The notes under the pieces were generated by a model. It had not been told where the DNA came from. It searched no databases and worked only from the letters and a program-made list of their open reading frames with translations. DNA of 64,000 nucleotides, taken from contig OY762456.1 of assembly GCA_963665785.1 (NCBI GenBank), positions 806,001-870,000 of the forward strand, written 5' to 3'. Positions 17,048 to 26,138 of this stretch are shown here, one piece after another. The translations under genes were made by a program, and so were the position numbers. Every line of letters starts with the position of its first letter. Positions within the stretch are counted from its first letter, which is position 1. This DNA comes from UBA7455 sp026713185. Its GTDB lineage: Bacteria > Pseudomonadota > Gammaproteobacteria > Pseudomonadales > Azotimanducaceae.

Positions 17048-19075
17048 ATGGTTGGTGAATCCGCTGACATCACTGCTGAACTTGAGCGGCTTCGTACTGT
17101 AGTCAATCATCACAACCATCAGTACCATGCTCTGGATGCACCGACAATTTCAGATGCTGAGTTTGATAAAATGTTTCGCGAACTCAAGACACTGGAAGCG
17201 CAGTACCCGGACCTGATTACAGACGATTCTCCCACGCAGAGAGTCGGCACGGAACCGTTATCGTCTTTCTCCCAGATTGTCCATGAGCTACCCATGCTGT
17301 CACTGGACAACGCCTTTGACGAAGATGACGTTCGGGACTTTGAACGTCGTGTCATGAACCGATTACAGACTGAGGATACTATTGAATTTGCCTGTGAACC
17401 CAAAATTGACGGTGTTGCTGTCAGTCTGCTTTATGAAGATGGCAAACTGGTGCGCGGTGCGACCCGTGGAGATGGCGCAACAGGTGAGGATATCACCAGA
17501 AATGTGCGTACTATCAAGTCCATTCCCCTTGAGTTGATCGGGAAGGGTTATCCGGCGAGACTGGAAGTGAGGGGAGAAGTCTATTTCCCCCGGTCCGCTT
17601 TCGCCAGAATGAATGAGTTGGCGGCATCAAAAGGCGAGAGGGTTTTTGCAACCCCGCGTAATACTGCCGCTGGCAGTCTTCGCCATCTGGACTCCAGAAT
17701 GACGGCATCACGTGGACTTTCCATGTTTTGTTACAGCGTCGGCCTGGTCGAGGGTGGTGATTTGCCAGAGAAGCACAGCCAGATACTCGAACACCTTAAA
17801 TCATGGGGGATGCGCATTAATCCTCTGATTCAGGTGAAACCGGGCGCCAGCGGTTGTTCTGAATATTACATGGACATCCAGTCCCGGCGAGAGTCCCTGG
17901 ACTACGACATTGACGGTGTGGTGTACAAGGTAGACCGCCTGGACCAACAGCAATCTCTTGGCATGTTGACTCGAACGCCAAGATGGGCAATTGCCCACAA
18001 ATTTGCGCCGGCAGAGGGTTGGACTGTCCTCAGGGATGTTGAATTTCAGGTCGGACGTACAGGTGCGGTAACACCGGTAGCCAGGCTTGAACCTGTCAAT
18101 ATTGGCGGCGTCACCATCAGCAATGCATCGCTGCACAATATGGATGAGATTGCGCGGCTGGAGCTTCTTGTCGGTGACACGGTGTTGATTCAAAGAGCCG
18201 GCGATGTGATTCCCAAGATCATTTCTGTAGACCGGAAAAAGCGGCCGGATGATGCTCGTGAGATCAAATTGCCCGGTGAGTGTCCTGTCTGCGGATCCGA
18301 AATCAACAGGGTAGAAGGCGAAGTGATTTTCAGATGCAGTGCAGGACTCGCTTGTTCTGCACAGCGCAAAGAGAGTATCTGGCATTTTTCGTCCCGATTG
18401 GCAATGGATATTGACGGGCTGGGTAAAAAACTCATTGACCAACTCGTGGAAGCATCGTTGGTTGAAAATCCCGCAGACCTGTATCAGTTGACAGAAGAAC
18501 AATTACTGCCATTGGAACGCATGGCTCCAAAATCAGTCGACAATCTGCTGACCGCTCTGGAGAACAGCAAGGAAACCACCCTGGAGAAGTTTATCTATGC
18601 TTTGGGAATTCAGGAAACAGGCGAATCCACTGCCCGTGGATTAGCGGCGCACTTTGGTGACCTGCCGCCCTTGCGGGCTGCGACCCGGGAAGAACTTGAA
18701 TCCATACCGGACATCGGTCCGATTGTCGCCGCGAAAATCTACAGTTTTCTGCATCAGGAAAGCAACAGTAAGGTCATTGATGACCTTATCGCCTGTGGTG
18801 TTCACTGGGAACCGGTTGCTACGGATCAACTTGCCAATGATCTCAACGGACAGACCTGGGTGCTTACCGGTACGCTGTCCACTCTGACCAGAAATGAAGC
18901 AAAAGCAAGGCTGCAATCTCTTGGCGCCAGGGTCTCAGGTTCGGTATCTGCAAAAACAGACTGCGTTGTCGCTGGCTCTGCGGCTGGTTCCAAGCTGGCA
19001 AAAGCAGAGAATCTGGGTGTTGATGTGATAGACGAAGATTCATTGGTCTCACTGTTGGAACGTTATAATGCATAA
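17048..19075 (+). CDS. ligA: NAD-dependent DNA ligase
   Basis: 675 residues, the usual LigA length. It seals nicks in replication and repair using NAD+. The Y-H-A-L-D-A-P-T-I-S-D domain Ia comes first, then the adenylated lysine K119 in C-E-P-K-I-D-G. The OB fold and a four-cysteine zinc finger (C-P-V-C-G, then C-S-A-G-L-A-C) follow, then helix-hairpin-helix repeats and a C-terminal BRCT domain (W-V-L-T-G-T-L). The start is 5 bases after the zipA stop, and the end overlaps the next lipoprotein gene by 8 bases, so zipA, ligA and that gene are likely coupled. Confidence 0.97.
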   Translation: MVGESADITAELERLRTVVNHHNHQYHALDAPTISDAEFDKMFRELKTLEAQYPDLITDDSPTQRVGTEPLSSFSQIVHELPMLSLDNAFDEDDVRDFERRVMNRLQTEDTIEFACEPKIDGVAVSLLYEDGKLVRGATRGDGATGEDITRNVRTIKSIPLELIGKGYPARLEVRGEVYFPRSAFARMNELAASKGERVFATPRNTAAGSLRHLDSRMTASRGLSMFCYSVGLVEGGDLPEKHSQILEHLKSWGMRINPLIQVKPGASGCSEYYMDIQSRRESLDYDIDGVVYKVDRLDQQQSLGMLTRTPRWAIAHKFAPAEGWTVLRDVEFQVGRTGAVTPVARLEPVNIGGVTISNASLHNMDEIARLELLVGDTVLIQRAGDVIPKIISVDRKKRPDDAREIKLPGECPVCGSEINRVEGEVIFRCSAGLACSAQRKESIWHFSSRLAMDIDGLGKKLIDQLVEASLVENPADLYQLTEEQLLPLERMAPKSVDNLLTALENSKETTLEKFIYALGIQETGESTARGLAAHFGDLPPLRAATREELESIPDIGPIVAAKIYSFLHQESNSKVIDDLIACGVHWEPVATDQLANDLNGQTWVLTGTLSTLTRNEAKARLQSLGARVSGSVSAKTDCVVAGSAAGSKLAKAENLGVDVIDEDSLVSLLERYNA

Positions 19076-19682
19076 AACGATTTTCTATGCTTCTTTGCTG
19101 ATTATTTTAGTTGGCTGCGCATCCAAGCCGCCACCCCGGCACCAGGATAATCTCTGCAGGCTTTTCGAAGAGGAAAAAAGCTGGTACAAGAAGGCCAGAC
19201 GGTCCGCCCGGCGGTGGAAAATAGAGATTCCTGTCCTGATGGCATTCACGCATCAGGAATCCTCATTCAGAAGTAAAGCAAGACCACCCCGTAAGAAGAT
19301 TCTCTGGATCATACCAGGTCCCCGGCCGGCCAGTGCCTTTGGATTTGCCCAGGCGATAGACGACACCTGGAAAATGTACAAGAGGTCCACCGGCAACCGG
19401 GGCGCCAAAAGGGATGACTTCCAGGATGCCATGGACTTTATCGGCTGGTATAACGACCTGAGCCATCGAACTAACGGTATCAAAAAAACTGATACCTACA
19501 ACCTTTATCTTGCATACCATGAGGGTCATGGAGGATTTAAAAGACGTACCTACAGGAATAAGCAGTGGCTGAAGAATGTCGCTCGAAAAGTCTCTGCCAG
19601 AGCGGATATGTATGCAAGCCAACTGGCTACCTGCGAAGATAAACTGGATCGTGGATTTCTCCGGAGCATCCTGCGTCTATAG
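19068..19682 (+). CDS. lytic transglycosylase-like (SLT) lipoprotein
   Basis: 204 residues. A type II signal ends in the lipobox L-V-G-C, so Cys17 would be lipidated and the protein anchored in the outer membrane. The fold resembles lysozyme-like transglycosylases: a likely catalytic Glu64 in T-H-Q-E-S-S-F, then P-A-S-A-F-G-F-A-Q-A and later A-Y-H-E-G-H-G-G-F. Such enzymes cut the glycan strands of peptidoglycan. Its start lies inside ligA (8-base overlap), so it is translated with the ligase and division genes. I do not assign it to a named Mlt class. Confidence 0.8.
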   Translation: MHKTIFYASLLIILVGCASKPPPRHQDNLCRLFEEEKSWYKKARRSARRWKIEIPVLMAFTHQESSFRSKARPPRKKILWIIPGPRPASAFGFAQAIDDTWKMYKRSTGNRGAKRDDFQDAMDFIGWYNDLSHRTNGIKKTDTYNLYLAYHEGHGGFKRRTYRNKQWLKNVARKVSARADMYASQLATCEDKLDRGFLRSILRL

Positions 19683-19877
19683 GATAGAAACTGACAGGTG
19701 CTGATGGTCATATTACAGCTTTAACCACCAGGCACTATCGAGCGTATCACGATTTTTCAGGTTTATTTCTGACATCCGAAAACAGGTTCCTCACGATTTT
19801 TCCAGGAAAACGCTATCAGGCGGAATCAGTTGGAAGCTGGTAAGATGCCAGTTGCCATGCATAACTGTCGATAGCCA

Positions 19878-21998
19878 TTGCTGACTAAAGAACTCAAGGA
19901 TGCCATACAGCAAGCCTATAGTAGACTGCTGAATTCCCGTGGATTCAAGGCACGCCAATGTCAGAAACTGATGATTGCCGATATTGCCCGGGTACTTGGC
20001 GATATTGCAATCAATGAAGAAGGCGATCGCGAACCCGGACCCAATACCTGCGTCATTGAAGCCGGAACCGGCACTGGCAAGACTATCGCCTATATTCTTG
20101 CTGGTCTGCCGCTTGCGAAGGCACACGACAAGACCCTGATTATTTCAACCGCGACAGTAGCCCTGCAGGAACAGATCATGAATCTGGACCTGCCGGATAT
20201 TCGCAGGCATGCTGATCTGAATGTGACCTTCGCTCTGGCGAAAGGTCGGCGGCGCTACCTCTGTCTGTCACGTTTGGAGATGGTTTTACAGCAGTCGGAT
20301 AATAAATCGCTGGCTTTCTTTGATGATGAAATTCAGGGTGATCTGGACCAGCAACTGTATCGGCAAATGCAGGACCTTCTGAACCGGGGGGGATGGAATG
20401 GTGAACGCGATGACTGGCCAGACGAAATTCCGGATCAGACCTGGGCTTCCATCAGTACAGACCATGTACGCTGTGCCGGACGCCAGTGTTCCCACTACGC
20501 CAACTGTATTTTCTATCGCGCCAGGGAACAGATTCATCGCGTGGATTGCATCATCACCAATCATGACCTGGTTCTGACTGATCTGATAATGGGAGGAGGC
20601 GCCGTCTTGCCATCGCCTGAGGATGCAATTTATATCTTTGACGAAGGGCATCACCTTCCCGACAAGGCGACCAGCCATTTTTCAGAAGCCCTTTCAGTAC
20701 GGTCTACCCAACTATGGTTGCAGCAGATAACCCCGACGGTACAGATGATTAACGCAGAGTTTGAAGGTTTGATATCAGATCAGGAGAGAAATCAGGTTGA
20801 ATTACGGGTGACAGATCTCGTCAGCAGCCTGGAGACAACAATGACGCTGGCAACGTCCCTGAAGGCCACCACCCGTTCAAGGGACAGGGAAACAACCTGC
20901 CGTTTTCCAATGGGAGTCGTCCCTGAGGTATTGAAGGAACACGCGCTGGGACTGGAACGCCAGTTTACAGATTGCCACGGGATCATTTCAGATTTTGAAG
21001 GACGGTTGCAGAACTATCTGGAAATGACGGACTCCTCAAAGGAAGAGAACATTGAGCAGTGCCTGCCTGTTGTCTCCAGTATGAAGGAAAGACTGGCATC
21101 CTCAATAAGGGTATGGTCCCTGTATCGGAATTCTGATTTGGAGAGTCTTCAACCCTATGCCCGCTGGATGGAATTCGTATCGGAAGATGCCACAACCGGT
21201 ATTCAATCCGAGGTGCAGATTCACGCCAGCCCGATTTCCGTCAACGATAAGCTTCAGGATCTCCTCTGGTCACGATGTTTTGGCGTTGTCGTGACTTCAG
21301 CTACCCTGTCGGTGGCAGGTGATTTTTCACGTTTCCAGACACGATCAGGTATCGACGGGGAAAACCAGTTCACCACCTTGCCAAGTCCATTTAATTTTCA
21401 GAAACAGGGGCTTTTGAGAATCCCGTCAATGGACGCGGACCCTGGTGATCCGGAATCTCATACTCAGGCTGTGACTATGCTGCTCCCACAATTTCTTGAG
21501 GAAGAAATTTCTGCGCTGGTGTTATTCACCAGTTGGCGCCAGATGCTTGAAGTTGCAAAAGGACTGGACAATTCGTTTTCAGAAAGAGTATTGCGACAGG
21601 GTTTATTAACGCGCTCGGAAATCATCAGGGTTCACCGTGAACGTATTGATGCTGGTCAGAAGAGCTGCATTTTTGGTTTATCCAGTTTTGCAGAAGGGAT
21701 AGACCTTCCTGGTCATTATTGTGAACATGTGGTCATCAGCAAGATTCCGTTCCCGGCGCCCAATGATCCGGTTGGCGCCACCATGGAGGAATGGATTAAA
21801 GCCCGGGGAGGCAATGCATTTCAGGAAATCATGATCCCTGATGCAGCCCTGAGAATGGTTCAGGCATGTGGCCGATTGTTGCGAACGGAAACGGACACTG
21901 GCACAGTGACTATTCTTGATCGCCGGCTGGTGACACGGCATTACGGGAACTTGCTGCAACGGGCATTGCCGCCGTTCAGAAAGGAAATCGGAGCGTAG
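19878..21998 (+). CDS. dinG: Fe-S ATP-dependent DNA helicase DinG
   Basis: 706 residues from a TTG. An in-frame TAG two codons upstream, and agreement with the usual DinG N-terminus, support this start, though no clear SD is seen. DinG is an XPD-like superfamily 2 5'-3' helicase that unwinds R-loops and repairs structures. Visible are Walker A E-A-G-T-G-T-G-K-T, four clustered cysteines of the 4Fe-4S domain (C-A-G-R-Q-C to V-D-C), the D-E-G-H-H box, V-T-S-A-T-L-S, and C-terminal Q-A-C-G-R-L-L-R. It is followed by a glycerate-kinase-like gene 29 bases later. Confidence 0.95.
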   Translation: MLTKELKDAIQQAYSRLLNSRGFKARQCQKLMIADIARVLGDIAINEEGDREPGPNTCVIEAGTGTGKTIAYILAGLPLAKAHDKTLIISTATVALQEQIMNLDLPDIRRHADLNVTFALAKGRRRYLCLSRLEMVLQQSDNKSLAFFDDEIQGDLDQQLYRQMQDLLNRGGWNGERDDWPDEIPDQTWASISTDHVRCAGRQCSHYANCIFYRAREQIHRVDCIITNHDLVLTDLIMGGGAVLPSPEDAIYIFDEGHHLPDKATSHFSEALSVRSTQLWLQQITPTVQMINAEFEGLISDQERNQVELRVTDLVSSLETTMTLATSLKATTRSRDRETTCRFPMGVVPEVLKEHALGLERQFTDCHGIISDFEGRLQNYLEMTDSSKEENIEQCLPVVSSMKERLASSIRVWSLYRNSDLESLQPYARWMEFVSEDATTGIQSEVQIHASPISVNDKLQDLLWSRCFGVVVTSATLSVAGDFSRFQTRSGIDGENQFTTLPSPFNFQKQGLLRIPSMDADPGDPESHTQAVTMLLPQFLEEEISALVLFTSWRQMLEVAKGLDNSFSERVLRQGLLTRSEIIRVHRERIDAGQKSCIFGLSSFAEGIDLPGHYCEHVVISKIPFPAPNDPVGATMEEWIKARGGNAFQEIMIPDAALRMVQACGRLLRTETDTGTVTILDRRLVTRHYGNLLQRALPPFRKEIGA

Positions 21999-22027
21999 TT
22001 GACAGTTATGTGAGTAGGGAGTTGGAG

Positions 22028-22924
22028 ATGCAGCCGAGTACAGAAGCATTGCAGATAAAATCAACCTATCTGCCGACATTCCGCAAGCTGGCTGCTACTG
22101 CAGGAGTAGCCCGGGAAAATATTCCGGAATACTGCGATGCAGTGTTTACAATAGCCCTCGCCATCGTTGAAAAATATGAATCCGGAATGATGACAGTTGG
22201 GATCAGCGGCGCCCAGGGGAGCGGTAAATCATCAATTTCCAGGATGTTGCAAAGCGTTTTGGAAGTTGCGTTTTCCATGTCTGCTGGAATTCTCTCTATC
22301 GATGATTTCTACCTCACCAGAGAGGAACGGCATATTCTTGGCAGGGAGGTACATCCATTGCTGGCAGTAAGGGGAGTGCCTGGAACCCACGACATGAGTT
22401 TGTTATGGCGGACCATCAGTCAACTTAAGGCCGGACTTGACTGCACTGTACCCGTCTTCAGTAAAGGCAATGATGATCGTCTGCCGGATGTTCGCCGGGT
22501 GAATCCGACATCAGTACTGATCCTTGAGGGTTGGTGCTGGGGAGCTGATGCCAGTAGCGATGAAGATCTGTTGACACCGGTCAACAAACTGGAAGCTGAT
22601 CAGGACCAGGATCTGGTTTGGCGGCGTTATGTTAATCAGGCTTTGACCTCTCCCGCCTACCGGCAGTGTTTCAGCAACGATCTCCGGATATTCCTTGCGG
22701 CGCCCGACATGGAGTCTGTATTCAACTGGCGTTTGCAGCAGGAGCAACAGATCGATACCGGTAAACGGGTGATGAATGCGGCCCAAGTCAGGAATTTCAT
22801 CATTTATTACCAGCGAATAACTGAAAACATGTTGCAGGAACAGCCGGCCAAGGCAGATATTACACTGCGACTTCGCCATGACCACGGGATTGGTAAAGTC
22901 CTGATTAATCAACGGCTGACTTGA
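22028..22924 (+). CDS. D-glycerate 3-kinase-like P-loop kinase
   Basis: 298 residues from the ATG at 22028, which has AGGGAG six bases upstream. A GTG at 22010 is the alternative. The P-loop is G-A-Q-G-S-G-K-S-S. It is followed by S-I-D-D-F-Y-L-T and the segment V-H-P-L-L-A-V-R-G-V-P-G-T-H-D, typical of the GLYK/YggC-type glycerate kinase family related to uridine kinase. It would phosphorylate glycerate to 3-phosphoglycerate, linking photorespiratory-type or glyoxylate products to glycolysis. It follows dinG closely on the same strand. The family is well supported, the substrate less so. Confidence 0.85.
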   Translation: MQPSTEALQIKSTYLPTFRKLAATAGVARENIPEYCDAVFTIALAIVEKYESGMMTVGISGAQGSGKSSISRMLQSVLEVAFSMSAGILSIDDFYLTREERHILGREVHPLLAVRGVPGTHDMSLLWRTISQLKAGLDCTVPVFSKGNDDRLPDVRRVNPTSVLILEGWCWGADASSDEDLLTPVNKLEADQDQDLVWRRYVNQALTSPAYRQCFSNDLRIFLAAPDMESVFNWRLQQEQQIDTGKRVMNAAQVRNFIIYYQRITENMLQEQPAKADITLRLRHDHGIGKVLINQRLT

Positions 22925-23253
22925 TATTCAGTCTGTATTCAGCAAGTGCCGCCTGGACTTTTTTCTGTTTCCGGGGGAAAGGGGAAGTCAACGAAACCTT
23001 CCTGCAAAAATCTTCGACAGATGATTACTGCACAGACCGAAATCTTGGTGATATTATAAGCGTAGTGTTCATATCAAGGTATCTTGTGGTGAACCTGATG
23101 CGCCTGATAGTCATGATTATGCTGTCACTGCAAGCAATGGCAGAGACGCGAACCGTGCTGCATGGACTTCCTGTCATGGAGGACCGGTAATCGTCGCTCG
23201 GTGGTGCAAAGATTACGATTCGACTGCCTTAGAAAACTGTCTTTGACGCTCAC
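22925..23253. other. 329-base spacer between the kinase and CDGSH genes
   Basis: No long gene is supported. A 30-residue ORF with a signal-like start lies at 23098-23190 and is listed separately. The rest shows no repeat, tRNA or clear terminator that I can recognise. Confidence 0.5.
23098..23190 (+). CDS. possible short exported peptide
   Basis: The ATG at 23098 opens a 30-residue frame with an export-signal-like start (M-R-L-I-V-M-I-M-L-S-L-Q-A-M-A) that would be cut after A-M-A, leaving about 15 residues (E-T-R-T-V-L-H-G-L-P). A GTG at 23089 with AAGGT upstream is an alternative start. The same frame is open back to 22921, but that part looks non-coding. It may be the relic 5' end of a lost exported protein gene. 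No family is recognised. Confidence 0.25.
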   Translation: MRLIVMIMLSLQAMAETRTVLHGLPVMEDR

Positions 23254-23493
23254 TTACAGACTGTTATGGGTCCCGTCGCACAAAGGTTTGTCGCCACTGT
23301 TCTTGCATCCACAGAAATAAAGGGTAGTTGACTCCGCCGCATCGAATTTAATGGGCAGAAATTCGGTTACCTGGTGTGAACCGTCGCAGAATGGCTGGTT
23401 CTGGCTCCTGCCGCATGCACACCAGAAGTAGGATTTGCCCGCTTCCACATCAATGGCAAATGGTGACTTTTGGGCTATGACTGGTTCAGACAT
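23254..23493 (-). CDS. tandem CDGSH iron-sulfur protein
   Basis: 79 residues with two CDGSH-type 2Fe-2S motifs: C-A-C-G-R then P-F-C-D-G-S-H, and C-G-C-K then P-L-C-D-G-T-H. Each uses three cysteines and one histidine, as in mitoNEET-like proteins. The protein is small, soluble and probably a cytoplasmic electron or cluster carrier. It lies 15 bases downstream of the coiled-coil membrane protein gene and may share its transcript. Confidence 0.93.
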   Translation of the reverse strand: MSEPVIAQKSPFAIDVEAGKSYFWCACGRSQNQPFCDGSHQVTEFLPIKFDAAESTTLYFCGCKNSGDKPLCDGTHNSL

Positions 23494-23508
23494 ATTAGAT
23501 ACTCCGGG

Positions 23509-23817
23509 TTATCCAGTTTGTGTTTTAGGTGATGTGGGGTCCTTTCCAGACCATGGCTTTGGTGTCAACATGCCTTCAATCCGGGCTACTCGCTCTGTGT
23601 TGTGACCCAGGTCCATACGGATTTCCTGCCGGAACTGGTCCATTTCCTGCCGGAGCTGATTAATATCGTCCTTGACTTCCTGCCGGAGCTGGTCCATTTC
23701 CAGCCGGAGCTGGCTAATATCGTTCCTGACATCCAGCCGGAGACTACGGCTCGTCTGGTAGATGAGAGCACAAAGGCCAATGCCGACGGTAAGGATTGCG
23801 ATCAGTTCAGGAGACAT
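23509..23817 (-). CDS. membrane-anchored coiled-coil protein with 18-residue repeats
   Basis: 102 residues. Residues 5-20 form one hydrophobic segment (I-A-I-L-T-V-G-I-G-L-C-A-L-I-Y). The next part is a charged coiled coil in which an 18-residue unit occurs twice (N-D-I-S-Q-L-R-L-E-M and D-D-I-N-Q-L-R-Q-E-M), with Leu, Ile and Met spaced for helix packing. The DNA repeats accordingly around 23620-23740. The C-terminus is Pro/Lys rich. No enzymatic motif is present. It could be a scaffold or spacer protein. It lies just upstream of the CDGSH gene. Confidence 0.7.
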   Translation of the reverse strand: MSPELIAILTVGIGLCALIYQTSRSLRLDVRNDISQLRLEMDQLRQEVKDDINQLRQEMDQFRQEIRMDLGHNTERVARIEGMLTPKPWSGKDPTSPKTQTG

Positions 23818-23973
23818 GAACTGACTGTATCACGTTACTTTTGCTGATGCATGTACGTAAATCGCCCGGTTTGATGTGTTCTTTCTCCCTTTTAAACCAA
23901 TTCAACAGATGATTGAATTTGATCACGGTTCAGGGCTAAATGCCAGTTCAATCACTGAAACGGAAAAAGACTG

Positions 23974-24828
23974 ATGTCCGATATACCCGATTGGTTCTGG
24001 AATGCCGTCGAGACAGAATCAGAGTCCGGTTCTGTTGAGGTTGACGATGCGGATATCCAATACCGTTACTGGAGTGGTCCCGGTAAACCAGGGCTGTTGT
24101 TTGTGCATGGTCATAATGCACATTCCCACTGGTGGGATTTCATCGCTCCTCGATACTGTGAAGACTATCAGGCCGTAGCCCTGGACCTTTCCGGCATGGG
24201 CGACAGCGACCATCGTGATGAATACAGTGCGGATACCTTTGCAAATGAGATCGTATCCGTGGCGGATGCCAATTCAATGCCGGACAATACCATCATTGTT
24301 GCACACAGTTTTGGTGGCATGATGGCTTTGCGTGCGCTGGCATCCAACTCCGGCAGATTCCAGGGGCTTGTCCTTCTGGATTCCGGTGTCAAAGCCAAAG
24401 AAGATGAGAAACCAAAAGAAGTGGAGCGCTGGTCCAGACCCAAGGTTTACCCCAGCCGGGAAATCGCCCTGTCCCGATTTCGCCTGCAACCTCCGCAGCA
24501 ATGCGAAAATAAATATCTGGTGCAGTATATTGCCCGACATTCAGTCGAGTATGTTGACGATGGTTATGTCTGGAAATTTGACGCAGAGTTGAATGCCCGC
24601 ATGAATCCTGCCGGAGACACGGCTGAGGACCTGAAGTCGCTCAATTGCCGTGCAGCCCTGATTTACGGTGAGAATAGTGAATCATTCAGCGCGAGGAGTG
24701 CAGCCCACATGAAAACACTGTTACCTTCTCTGGATGTATACGAACTGGCAGATGCCCAACATCATCTGTTTCTGGATCAGCCGCTGGCTTTTATGGATCA
24801 ACTGACCGCAATTATCAGTTCCTGGTAA
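23974..24828 (+). CDS. alpha/beta hydrolase
   Basis: 284 residues, without a signal peptide. It shows L-F-V-H-G-H-N-A-H-S-H-W-W near the start, D-L-S-G-M-G-D-S-D, the nucleophile elbow A-H-S-F-G-G, and a late H in A-Q-H-H-L-F. This is the classical Ser-Asp-His order of cytoplasmic esterases, haloalkane-dehalogenase-like or C-C hydrolases. A serine rather than an aspartate is the nucleophile, so it is not a dehalogenase. The substrate is unknown. It converges on the thiolase gene with a 19-base gap, and no functional link is implied. Confidence 0.85.
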   Translation: MSDIPDWFWNAVETESESGSVEVDDADIQYRYWSGPGKPGLLFVHGHNAHSHWWDFIAPRYCEDYQAVALDLSGMGDSDHRDEYSADTFANEIVSVADANSMPDNTIIVAHSFGGMMALRALASNSGRFQGLVLLDSGVKAKEDEKPKEVERWSRPKVYPSREIALSRFRLQPPQQCENKYLVQYIARHSVEYVDDGYVWKFDAELNARMNPAGDTAEDLKSLNCRAALIYGENSESFSARSAAHMKTLLPSLDVYELADAQHHLFLDQPLAFMDQLTAIISSW

Positions 24829-24847
24829 CGCGGTCAGTTAACACGGG

Positions 24848-26035
24848 TCAGCAGGATTCGAAGAGACCCGCTGCGCCCATGCCGCCACCGACACACATGC
24901 TGACGATGCCGTATCTGGCTTCGCGACGTTTCAACTCGCGCACGATATGTCCTGTCAAACGGGAACCGGTCATACCGAACGGATGTCCGATGGAGATTGA
25001 GCCGCCATTGACGTTGTACTTCTCCGGATCGATCTCCAGCCTGTCCCGACAGTATACGCACTGGGAAGCGAAGGCTTCGTTCAACTCGACCAGGTCGATA
25101 TCGTCAATGGAAAGTCCTGTGTTTTGCAGCAACTTGGGAATGGCAAATACCGGACCGATTCCCATTTCATCCGGCTCACAACCGGCGACAAACCAGCCGC
25201 GGAAATAGGCTTTGGGCTCTAATCCAAGCTGAACCGCGCGTTCTTCACTCATCACCAGTGTCATGGAAGCACCGTCGGACAACTGGGATGCGTTGCCTGC
25301 TGTAACCGTACCGTTCTCCTCAAATGCCGGTGGCAGTTTGGCCAATCCTTCAATTGTGGTTTCAGGACGATTGCACTCATCGCCGGCACAAACACCGTCG
25401 ACGATTTCAGTTTCCTTGGTTTCCTTGTTGATAACCTTGTTCCACTTGACCTTCATTGGAACGATCTCGTCACTGAACAGCCCGGCTTGCTGCGCGGCAG
25501 CGGTTCGTTTTTGGCTTTCATAGGCAAATTCATCCTGGTACTCACGGGATACGTTGTACCGGCGTGCCACAACTTCTGCTGTATTACCCATGGCCATGAA
25601 AATGTCTGGTGAAATATCCCGAATAGTTGGATGTCCCTGGGTTTTGCCGGGAGTACCTCGCGCACCCGCTGAGATAGACTCAACGCCACCGGCAATCATG
25701 ATGTCAGAACATCCGCTTGCGATCTGGTTTGCAGCAAAGGCTATGGAATTCAAGCCTGATGAGCATGCACGGCTGATGGTTGAACCTGCGGTGGTGATCG
25801 GCAGCCTTGACAGTACAACTGCCAGACGGGCCAGGTTGCCACCTTGTTCTCCGGTTTGATTGGCACAACCAACGATCACATCCTCTACTTCAGCAGGATC
25901 AATCCCGGAATTTCGGTCGAGCAGTGCATTGATACAATGCGCAACCAGATCGTCCGGTCGGGTTAAGTTAAACGTACCACGGTGGGACTTGGCGAGTCCC
26001 GTTCTTACACTGTCAACAACAACAACGTTGCGCAT
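24848..26035 (-). CDS. acetyl-CoA C-acyltransferase (thiolase)
   Basis: 395 residues, the standard thiolase length. It cleaves 3-ketoacyl-CoA or condenses acetyl-CoA. The nucleophilic Cys91 is in S-R-A-C-S-S-G-L-N-S, the H of G-H-P-F-G is near residue 352, and the second active-site Cys is in C-V-G-G-G-M-G near the C-terminus. Whether it works in beta-oxidation or biosynthesis cannot be told: no fadB-type partner is adjacent. The gene appears to be a single unit, preceded by about 100 bases of free DNA. Confidence 0.93.
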   Translation of the reverse strand: MRNVVVVDSVRTGLAKSHRGTFNLTRPDDLVAHCINALLDRNSGIDPAEVEDVIVGCANQTGEQGGNLARLAVVLSRLPITTAGSTISRACSSGLNSIAFAANQIASGCSDIMIAGGVESISAGARGTPGKTQGHPTIRDISPDIFMAMGNTAEVVARRYNVSREYQDEFAYESQKRTAAAQQAGLFSDEIVPMKVKWNKVINKETKETEIVDGVCAGDECNRPETTIEGLAKLPPAFEENGTVTAGNASQLSDGASMTLVMSEERAVQLGLEPKAYFRGWFVAGCEPDEMGIGPVFAIPKLLQNTGLSIDDIDLVELNEAFASQCVYCRDRLEIDPEKYNVNGGSISIGHPFGMTGSRLTGHIVRELKRREARYGIVSMCVGGGMGAAGLFESC

Positions 26036-26138
26036 TGATTTCTCCGTTAAGATCTAAATTTCTGTCAAGGGGCGGGTATTGTGCCCTTTTTATAGTTGTA
26101 GATGCAAGTGCCTGTGCTGTGTCTGCAGGAACCCTATT

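Noticed and set aside
22921..23190. Full 89-residue frame after the kinase
   Set aside because: Only the last 30 residues look like a coding start with an export signal; the earlier part does not.
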